The translations under genes were made by a program, and so were the position numbers. 64,000 bases of DNA from the NCBI RefSeq assembly GCF_036884655.1, contig NC_088345.1, positions 28,375,501 to 28,439,500 of the forward strand. Reading direction: 5' to 3'. Below the pieces are notes generated by a model. That model was given only the letters and a program-made list of their open reading frames with translations. It did not search any database and was not told the DNA's origin. Positions 55,389-64,000 of this stretch are shown one piece after another; within the stretch, counting starts at the first letter, position 1, and each line of letters opens with the position of its first letter. This stretch comes from Musa acuminata AAA Group. Taxonomy: Eukaryota > Streptophyta > Magnoliopsida > Zingiberales > Musaceae.

Positions 55389-56933
55389 TTAGCATCGCGG
55401 GCTCTAAGCATAACTCCTTTTACCATTTCTGGCAAAGGTTCATATTTATCCCATAAACACCGGAGTACAAAAGGATAGTGAACAATAAAATTAGGACATA
55501 TCAGAAACACATGCGAAAACAACGGAATGCTGTGCCTATATAAAACATTAAGATACAAACTTGAACTTTACATAATAAATGCAGGTATACAAATAATTGA
55601 ATGACAAAAGTATACAGGAATTCAAGGCAATAATGTAAAGCTCAACTTAAGTAAGGGTTTTTGCTGAAATCGATTTCCAAAAAGATGAAACAAGAGGAGG
55701 CAAATCGACTAAAGCTTGATTATGGCAGAATTTAAAAGGCAGATTGTATAGATTATTTGGATAACCAATTATACTCCAATTTATACAAAATAGATGTCAT
55801 TTGAAAGCTGTATTAATTTAATTTCAGATAAATCAAATTTTTCATGAATGGGAGTTTTTTTTAGAGATTTACAAATAATTTCGTAGCCAAAGGTCTGAAA
55901 ATATAAGCTCTGTTTTACTGAGTCCACAGGGTCGATGAAAACAGATGTTTCAGTTTACAATTGTATTCCAAAAATTTCAAATCAGTTTAGAACATAAAAG
56001 AATTATGAGTCTAGTTTTGAGTAAATTATAGGTTTTATGAATTTGAGTTCCCAGCAGAAAGTTATAAGCAGTTAAGCAACAAGAGATCAGAAATTACAGT
56101 CCCTATTTTGTAGAATCTATAGGGTTAATTGAAACAAAAGTTTGAGAAGGCATTTAAACTCCAAATCATTCATTCTCAGTATCAAAATAAAGATTTTTGA
56201 GTCTAATTTCAAATGGAATAGTTTTTGCCTAAATCAGAATTTATTACAAAACGTTAAGATCGAAACAATGTATAAAGGTTAGATTACTAAAAAATTTTAG
56301 ATTCATGGCTTAGTATCAAAACGAAAGAAGGTCTGGTTCTTAGCTGAAATCTCTCAAATTTTACAGAATTAAAATGGAAACACAGATTAGGGTTACTGTG
56401 GGATGGGGTTAGAATACTTGCGTTAGAAGAGTTTGATTCCCAAACGTGGGGAGTTGATGCAAAACCTCAAGCAAAGCTTCCTCTTCCTCTTCTTCTTCTT
56501 CTTCTTCTTCTTCTTCTTCTTCTTCTTCTTCTTCTTCTTCTTCTTCTTCTTCTTCCGTTGTCTTCTCAAACTAATGTTGGTTGTAGAAACTTAAGTTTTC
56601 TTTCTTTAATCTCTCATCTAATTACTCTAATTACTTGGGTTTGGCTAATACAAGTGTTGCAAGGTGTCATGCATGCATGAAAGGGGGCTATGTGTCATCT
56701 TTAGAGCAAACATAAGTGGCACCATTAGGTTAGCTAGTGACACATGTCCACCATTTTTTTTTCTTTAACTTAAATTTGAATCTTTCATAAATCATATTAA
56801 ACTTCTAATATTCACATTTAAGTCCCTAGCCATAAACTTATAATATAATATCATTTGATATAAAAAATTATTAAATAATCCTCATATCTACAAACAAGCA
56901 TTTACTAAATTTTCGAAAATGGGGGATGTTACA
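55389..56933 (-). repeat. Truncated 3' LTR of Gypsy element K
   Basis: Similar to 38795-40573 of the L LTR but clearly more diverged, ending GATGTTACA at 56933. The left 1.1 kb is missing from about AGCATCGCGGGCTCTAAGCA. The CTT microsatellite is about 80 bases long here (56478-56555). Confidence 0.85.
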
Positions 56934-56946
56934 CTCTCCCCTCCTT
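56934..56946 (-). other. Polypurine tract of Gypsy K
   Basis: The minus strand reads AAGGAGGGGAGAG immediately inside the LTR. Confidence 0.82.
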
Positions 56947-56984
56947 AAAAGAAAAATTTAGTCCTCTAAATCTATCATACCTCA

Positions 56985-57290
56985 TTAGACGAAAAGATGA
57001 GGATAAGCTTTCTTCATTTCCTCCTCAAGCTCCCAAGTTGTTTCCTCTCCAGAATGATATCTCCAGATCATTTTGATTAGAGGGATGACCCGATTCCTCA
57101 AGATCTTTTCTTTCTTATCAACAATCTGAGTGAGCTCTTCCACAGAAGATAAGTCTTTATCAATCACCATCGGCACATGTTTAATGATATGAGAGGGATC
57201 AGGTATATACTTTCTGATCATTGAAATATAAAATATATCATGGATATGACACAACGATGGTGGCAAGGCAATCCTGTAAGTGACAGAACC
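56985..57290 (-). pseudogene. Gypsy K integrase C-terminal end
   Basis: Reads LPPSLCHIHDIFYISMIRKY, then IVDKKEKILRNRVIPLIKM, then YHSGEETTWELEEEMKKAYP. This is the C-terminal segment, ending in a chromodomain-like fold, of Tekay/Del-type plant Gypsy integrases. Nothing of the integrase core precedes it. Confidence 0.85.
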
Positions 57291-57477
57291 AACCCTCTCA
57301 AGAATCTCAAAAGGTCTAATAAATCTTTGGCTTAACTTTCCTTTCTTCCCAAATCTTACAAAGCCTTTAAAAGGTCTAATAAATCTTTGGCTTAAGTTTG
57401 GTGAGAGGGTGAGCGATTCGAGAAAATCCCTCCATAAATCTCCTATAATAACCTACCATGCCCAATAAGCTTCTAAC
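57291..57477 (-). repeat. Deletion junction with a duplicated 27-base segment in K
   Basis: aaaaggtctaataaatcttt-ggcttaa occurs at about 57308-57336 and again at 57367-57395. Around it the sequence passes from integrase end to the region after RT, so RNase H and the integrase core were lost here. Confidence 0.7.
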
Positions 57478-58140
57478 TTATGTTATATTTATTGGTACTT
57501 CCCACTTAACTACAGATTCCACTTTCTTTGGATCAACAGATATGCCCTTCCCTGAAATCACATGACCTAAGAAAGCAATTTCATTCAACCAAAATTCACA
57601 TTTGCTGAACTTTGCATATAACTTCTTTTCTCTTAGTATGGATAATATATTTTTCAAGTGTTCCTCATGCTCTTGATTACTCCTTGAATATACTAATATG
57701 TCATCAATGAATAAAACTACACAATCATCCAAGAATGGCTGAAATATCCTATTCATCAGTTTCATAAAAGCTGCAGGGGCATTAGTTAAACCAAAAGGCA
57801 TTACTAAGAATTCATAGTGACCATATCGAGTTCTAAAAGCTGTTTTTGGAATATCCTCCTTCTTGATCTTCAACTGATAGTAACCTGACCTTAGATCAAT
57901 CTTGGAGAATACTTGTGCACCTTGCAATTGATCAAACAAATCATCAATTCTAGGTAGGGGATACTTGTTCTTGATGGTCACTTGATTCAATTGTCTATAA
58001 TCAATACAAAGCCTCAATGTTCCATCTTTCTTCTTAACTAATAGCACCGGAGCACCCCATGGTGAAACACTGGGTCGAATGAAACCCTTATCTAATAGTT
58101 CTTATAGTTGCTTTTTCAATTCCTCTAGCTCAAGTGGTGC
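57478..58140 (-). pseudogene. Gypsy K reverse transcriptase
   Basis: The open part (57478-58047) covers [73 protein letters not shown], the catalytic FIDDILVYS, and [17 protein letters not shown]. All RT core motifs are present. A TAA interrupts the upstream linker near 58100. The domain is isolated from RNase H by the deletion at 57291-57477. Confidence 0.9.
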
Positions 58141-58828
58141 CATTCTGTAAGGAGGCTTAGATATTGGAGTTATCCCGGGGACCAAATCAATAGTAAATTC
58201 ACCCTCTCTATCTAGAGGTAAACCAAGCAAGTCATCTAAAAATACATCAGGGAACTCTTTAACCACTAAAATTTCATATAGGTGAGTTTCTTGATTTGAA
58301 TGCTCCTTTACGCACACAATATAACAAAAACAACCCTTCTGCATAAGACGATAAGCCTGAAGTGCTGATATTAAGCAAGGAGGCAAATCATGGCAAATAC
58401 CCTCAAAGTAAAATATAGAAAGTAATTATTTTTGTATAGCAATCAATACTAGCATGATAGGAAGATAACCAATCCATGCCAAGTATAATATCAAAATCTT
58501 GGATCTCTAGGAGAATTAAATCAGCAAGAAATTCATATTCTCCGATAGAAATCAAATAAGATGGATAAACCAAGTTTGCTATCAAAGAATCCCAACAGCA
58601 GTAGTTACACATAACATATAATCCAGGGGTCTAGGTTGAAAGCCTAAATAATAAGCAAAGTTATGTGAAACAAAAGATAAGTTGGAACTAGAATCAAACA
58701 AAACTTTTGCATTTCTTTTAGAAACATGAAGAATACCTTCAACCACTGAATTAGAGGCTCTGGAATCCTGTTCAGTGATAGCATATATTCTAACATGGGC
58801 TATTGACTTAGGAGGCAGTGGCACTTTC
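58102..58828 (-). pseudogene. Gypsy K protease and protease-RT linker
   Basis: From the N-terminal side: KSIAHVRIYAITEQDSRASN linker; protease active site VLFDSSSNLSFVS (normally DSG, here DSS); YLISIGEYEFLADLILLEIQDFDIILGMDWLSSYHA (58403-58612). Next is the linker before RT (58102-58386), with VVKEFPDVFLDDLLGLPLDREGEF and [19 protein letters not shown]. Frames shift between blocks. The N-terminal part is cut at 58828 by SIRE element N. Confidence 0.86.
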
Positions 58829-60331
58829 TGTTAGGATCGGAGCGGCACTAAGAGGGGGGGGGTGAATTAGTGCAATGGTAAAGTATGATAAACTTTCGAC
58901 GATTTAAACACCTTCGGAAACTTTGTACTATAAAAGCAATGTTTTGTTTGAAATCGTTTCGATTGCGTTTTAACTTGAAGGCAGTAAGCTATTGAAGGGG
59001 TTTGCAGTAAGGTAATAGCAGGAAGTAAATGCAAACCAGAGAAGACGGTAGTTTATAGTGGTTCGGTAAATCGTGACCTACATTCACTCCTCCGATTCCT
59101 CTTCCGTCGAGGCCACCGGCAGCCACTAACGATCTTCCTTTACTAGGCGAAGATCAACCTCCTTCTTACACCCCTCTTATAACCTCTTACAAGTGGTTCA
59201 CCCCTTTTACAAAGATTTCAATGAAAAGAAAGAAGGTGAACACTCAAGCTATTAAAAACAAGACTTTTCCTAAAGCTTTTCTCAACTTCTAGCTTCTCAA
59301 AAGGTTGTTGTCTCAGCTGAGATTTGAGGGGTATTTATAGGCTTCAAGAGGATTCAAATTTGGGATCCAAAATTTGAATCCTCTTTGGTTCCCGATGCTA
59401 GCGGTGCCACCGCCTGTCAGTGTCAGACACTGATAGTGGACTTGCGGTGGCACCGCCTGGCGCTCGGGTGCTGGGCAGTGCCACCACTAGACCCTTCGGT
59501 TCACTAGTTGGGCTTTACATTTAGCCCAAACCAAGTCTAATTTTGGGCCCAATTGGTCCCTAACCAGGATATAGGATTATCTCTTAAGTTCGCAAGTCAA
59601 GACTTCTTCCGGCGAGCTTCCGGTGAACTTTCGGCGGTATTCCGATAAACTCTCGAAAACTGTTCTGCGGACTCCCGACAAGCTCCTAGACTTCACGATT
59701 TGATCTTGGTGAGTTCTAACGAGCTTCTTTGGCAAGCTCCGATCTTTCTCGGTTAGCTCCGCGAACTTCCAACGAACCTTCCGGTGAGCTTTCGAAAAAT
59801 CCTTCGGCAAGCTCCATACTCATTCTTGGCTAGTTCCGACAGCATTCTCGATGAACCTTCGGACTTTTGTCGAACTCTCAAACTCGCAACAAATCCTTTG
59901 CGCTTGACTCCAATACTTTGTTTCGCTTTATATCTTTATCGTTATCGTAGTTAATCCTACACACACAAGCCAAAACTCTACTCTGATCTAGACAATTATT
60001 ACAACGCAATTTGACATTCTGTTGCTCGGCACGCCTTTGGTTGGCGCTTCATCCGATTCTTCAGCGCATCGTCCTTTCTTATGGCTTGTTACCCAATTGG
60101 TGGTTGACCTCTGCAACCCCGATATCCTTAGCGCAATTCCGCTCTTGGCCCGACGCTCAACGTTCGAAGCCTTCTGCCATCCAATATCCTAACGTGATCT
60201 CCTTCGGTGCAACGTCAATTCTTCTTGCATTAACTGTCTAATCCTGATCGAGTAGACCTGCATCACTCAAAATGCAGTTAAACATCTAAACACAATCAAT
60301 TAGTTTCATCATCAAAATCTGAGATTCAACA
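58829..60331 (-). repeat. 3' LTR of SIRE-type element N (1503 bp)
   Basis: TGTTAGGATCGGAGCGGC to GAGATTCAACA, next to a PPT (60332-60345). TATA box at 59332-59339. The GC array (59395-59490) includes the palindrome TCAGTGTC-A-GACACTGA, linking it to the LTRs of M. It interrupts K; predicted target duplicate ctttc (58824-58828). Confidence 0.88.
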
Positions 60332-62186
60332 ATCTCCCCCTTTTTGATGATGACAACTAATTGATGACTAACGGAGTTAACCTTAACTCCTCGGAGTTTA
60401 ACTAAACTCCCCCTATCAATATGCCATTGATAGAACACTTGGATTATTCCAAATCCAAGTAACATTCATCACATGTTATGAAAAATATTTAAAGCATCAT
60501 GCAAATATATAAAATATTAAATTTAAAGTATGAAGTCATCAATATACTTCTCCCCCTTTGTCATCAACAAAAAGGAGAAGTTCCTACTCTTATGTGTTTA
60601 GAGAAAAAAAGTTCCATACATTGCATGAAAAACATAGTATAAAATTTTATCGTCATGCAATCTAGCAATTAAAGATGTGTAAGTTTAGCATGTTTGCTTT
60701 TCTTGAGATAACAACTAATTGCTTCTCTTTAGACTACAAGCTAGCAATTTTCATGATATGCAAGTTGCAAGCTAGCAAATTTTTGCTTCCTTTGCAATGT
60801 TTGAGCTAGCAATTTTGCTTCCGTAGCATGTTTTGTATTTTGAGATAGGCAAGATAGCACATTTGCCTTTTTTCTGAGATAGCAACTCTTTTGAGATAGT
60901 GATCTTAGCAAATTTTACATCATGCAAGGTAGCAAATTTTTGTGATGTTCAAGATAATAGGTTCTTTCTTCTCGTTTGAGAAGTGCTATTTTCGCTTCCT
61001 TTACAAAGTACAAGCTAGCAAAGTGTTTGAAAAAGTGAGCAAGTTTTGCAACATACAACTAGCAAAAATTTCGAAAACAAATACAGGATAGCTTTCTTGT
61101 GTAAGCTCATGATTCTTGCTTCCTATTGCAATGTACAAGTTGCAAGTTTTGCTTCTTGTGATAGGCAAGATAGCACTTTTGCAAATTTTTTCTTTCTTAA
61201 GATAGGCAAGCTTGTGATGTTTAAGATAGCAAGCTCTTTCTTCTCTTTTGAGAAGTGTCATTTTTGCTTTCTTAGCAAAATGCCAAACTATGAAGAGACG
61301 ATGTTTTACATGAGGCAAGCAAACAATTTGGCAAGTGTTACATTTACATATTCTCTTTAGATGTGCAGGAAAGTAAATAATTTTTTATATTTTCTTGACA
61401 TTTCAAGCTAGCAATTTTTGGTGATGTTCAAGATATCGATTTCTTCTCTTTTGAGAAGTGTAATTTTTTGCCTTTTTCTTGAATTGTGCTAGCAATCTAT
61501 CTCCCCCTTTGTCATTGTCAAAAAGAAGGGAGAACTCAATGGCTAAAAATTTCAACCATTCAACAAGCCAAATATGCAAAGAATTCATGAAAGATATCAA
61601 TAAGGATCAATTCGTGAATACCAAAGATATGATTCATGGTTCATTAAAATTTTTCTTAACAAGTTCACGATCAAGATTCATATAATTCATAATAAAGCAA
61701 ATTGATGTACAATCATCACACAAGGCATACAAGGCAAAGAAATCTTGTTATTTTTATATTATGAAATATATGATATCAAGGCTCATGATTCATTTGAAAA
61801 GATATAGCACAAAGAGCAACTTGAAACATTCTTATCAAGATCACATTTTAAAATATTTCAAGTATCAAGATATCAATATGACACTTCATTGAATTCTTAG
61901 AAATCAAAAGACAAGTTACAATTCATTTGAAGAATTCCTTTTTGATAAATGGAGGGAGCATAATGAACGATCTTGATTTATAAAGAACTTCATGTTATAA
62001 TTATCAAGATCATGATTTTAATAATTATTTTCTTTAGCAAAGAATCACAAAAACACTTTATTTTTGCATAATAAATCTCATTGTATTATGATTTATAAAT
62101 TCTTTCTCTACACATGAATCATAGGAGATATAATAGCAATGATATCATGATTCATTTGGTAATAAATAGTAAGGAGAACAATTTGT
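60332..62186 (-). other. 3' internal tail of element N
   Basis: PPT at 60332-60345, internal purine tracts at 60549-60564 and 61501-61516, and long AT-rich sequence with repeated AAGCTAGCAA and TTGAGATAG motifs. It is the reverse complement of the kind of tail seen in M. No credible gene; cut at 62186 by the next LTR. Confidence 0.72.
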
Positions 62187-64000
62187 TGTTAGGAACGAGA
62201 GCACTAAGAGGGGGGGGGGTGAATTAGTGCAGCGGATATCTTACAGCAATTTAAAACCGATAGGTGCATTCGTTCAATAAAATCTATTATGATGCAAAAT
62301 CCGATTCACAGTTTGTATTTAAGCGCAGTTTGCATCTAAGCGCAGATTGCGTCTAAGAGCAGTTTACGTCTAAACGCAGTTTGCGTCTAAACGCAGTTTT
62401 ACGTCTAAACTCAGTTTTACGTCTGAACGCAGTTTTGCGTCTGAACGCAGTTTTACGTCTGAACGCAGTTTTACGTCTGAACGCAGTTTTGCGTCTGAAC
62501 GCAGTTTTGCGTCTAAACGTGGTTTTACGTCTAAACACAGTTGTGCGTCTAAACGCAGTTTTACGTCTAAACACAGAAACTGAACTTTGAAAATCTTTTT
62601 GTGAATGTGCAGAAAGCAGTTTGCAGTTATGAATGGAATCAAAGCGTAAGCGTAAACTGCGATGTAAAGATCGTACGAAAACATCGATTTACGTCTCAAT
62701 GCAAATTCGGAAAGATCTAAACTTAGAGAATCGTTCGTAAAAGCGCAGAGGGCAGTAGCTATGTAGGAGGTTTGCAGTAATGATAAAGTGCTCAAAAATA
62801 AACGCAAACCAGAGATTTAGAGTGGTTCGGTCAGTCTTGACCTACTCCACTTTTGGCTTCCTCCACCGATGAGGTTGCCGACGTCAACTAGAGGCCTTCC
62901 TTCAATAGGCGAAGGCCAACTGCCCTTTTACAGTTTCTCTCCTTTTGACAGGCTCAGGAGACAACCTTTACAGATCCTTTCTCTCCTCTCTTTACAACTC
63001 AAGACGTTGAAGAACAGAAAGAGGAGAACTTTTGGACTTTACACAATTTTGAGCTCTTAGAATCACAGAAAAGATCAGGAATTCGGAGTGGATCTGTACC
63101 CTTTCTGTGCTGAACGGGTGGGGTATTTATAGGCCCCAACCCAGTTCAAATTTGGAGCTCAAAATGATCAAATCCCGGAATTCCGGGATTAGGCGGTTGC
63201 ACCTCTTGACTGGAGAGGTTGCACCGCCTAGCAGAGCTCGAAGACTGAGCTCAGGCAGATGCACCTCTCTGCCAGAGGTGGTTGCTCCTCTCTGCCAGAG
63301 GTGGTTGCACCTCTCTGCCAGAGCTCGAAGACCGAGCTCAAGCGGTGCCTCTCCTGTCCAGAGAGGTTGCTCCTCTCTGCCAGAGCTCGAAGACCGAGCT
63401 TGGTGGTTGCACCTCTTGGCAGAGCTCGAAACTTGAGCTCTGGCGGTGCTACCTCTTGACAGAGGAGGTTGCACCGCCCAGTCTCGCTTGGAGACTGAGC
63501 CCTGGGCGGTTGCACCGCTTGGCTGGGGCGGTTGCACCGCCCACAGCACCTTGAGTCCGAATGGGTTGAACCATTCGACCCAATTTGAGTTCTTCAGGGG
63601 CCCAATTGCCCCAAGATTAAGCTAATGGGATCACCTCCCATTCCTAACTTAATCAACGTGCTAACTACGATTAAATCTAAGACAATTTCTGCAGCTTTGC
63701 TTCGGTACGTCAATCGCTTCTTCCGGCGAGTTTCCGGCGAACTTCCGTCGATCATCCGATGAACCCTCGGTGATGCTTCTGCGGACTTCCGGCAAACTCC
63801 TGGAGTTTGCGATGATTCACTTGGCAAGTTCTGATGAGCTTCGCTTGGCAAGCTTCCGGACTTCTCGGATCTGTTCTTGCAGAACCTCCGACGACCGTCC
63901 GAACTTCCGTCGAACTCTCGAACTCCCAACGTGATCATGATCTTGACTCCGGCGCAACTCCTGCTGCTTGTCTAACTTTCATCGTAGTTAATCCTGCACA
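62187..64000 (-). repeat. SIRE-type LTR P (runs off the window)
   Basis: Begins TGTTAGGAACGAGAGCAC at 62187, with no primer-site complement on its left. It is therefore a 3' or solo LTR in minus orientation, inserted in the tail of N (flank tttgt, 62182-62186). It contains the 18-bp tandem array (62312-62580), TATA box 63124-63131 and GC/GAGCTC array 63190-63545. By comparison with LTR A it should end about 65 bases beyond 64000. Confidence 0.87.
62312..62580. repeat. Tandem 18-bp repeat in LTR P
   Basis: About 14-15 units of acgtctaaacgcagtttt and acgtctgaacgcagtttt, the same unit as at 2151-2496 but with a different unit number and a gtctgaacg variant. Confidence 0.9.

Noticed and set aside
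61046..61360. ORFs of about 105 codons on both strands in the N tail
   Set aside because: AT-rich repeats of AAGCTAGCAA and TTGAGATAG give chance open frames; the tail of M has the same sequence type without them.

Overview
This window looks like repeat-dense heterochromatin from a flowering plant. Almost every base can be assigned to LTR retrotransposons inserted into one another, and I found no host gene, rRNA, tRNA or CRISPR array. Primer-binding sites complementary to the plant initiator tRNA-Met (TGGTATCAGAGC), Copia elements of the SIRE/Maximus type with 1.2-2.4 kb LTRs, an Angela-like Copia element and Tekay/Del-like Gypsy elements all point to an angiosperm. The style reminds me of large-genome monocots, perhaps Zingiberales such as banana or ensete, but nothing here proves the species.

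Layout (letters are mine). 1-4390: SIRE copy A (minus), with an intact gag ORF and a 5' LTR. A sits in the 5' LTR of SIRE copy B (plus, 4391-12485, decayed gag-pol, 3' LTR 10741-12485). B ends inside the 3' untranslated part of SIRE C (LTR 13088-14647). C ends inside the same part of SIRE D (LTR 15380-16606). D ends inside a minus-strand SIRE-type LTR, E (16607-17247 and 26571-26746). The left halves of B, C, D and E should lie beyond base 1. E is also split by a complete SIRE element F (minus, 17248-26570, TSD acgtc/acgtt). Besides gag-pol, F carries an extra ORF between RNase H and the 3' LTR, the position where SIRE elements often hold an env-like gene.

26920-54103: an Angela-like Copia element H (plus) is split in its 5' LTR by a Gypsy element I (plus, about 27731-49030). 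I has a seven-fold 40-bp array covering its LTR/PBS junction, a GC-rich leader, gag and a protease remnant, but no RT, RNase H or integrase. I itself contains two clean insertions: gag-only SIRE copy M (30337-37232, TSD gaaag) and Tekay-like Gypsy L (minus, 37726-48284, TSD tggag). L carries an additional partial LTR at its 5' side.

54104-64000: a chain of minus-strand fragments. These are a SIRE LTR and 3' tail (J), a truncated Gypsy K with protease, RT and integrase-end remnants, a SIRE 3' LTR and tail (N) inserted in K, and a SIRE LTR (P) inserted in N and running off the window.

None of the polyproteins is fully intact. The most interesting signals are an in-frame TAG shared by three SIRE copies exactly at the gag/pol border, the extra downstream ORF of F with a promoter-like and intron-like leader, and the tandem PBS array of I. 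The LTRs also carry fast-changing palindromic GC-rich arrays just upstream of their TATA boxes.
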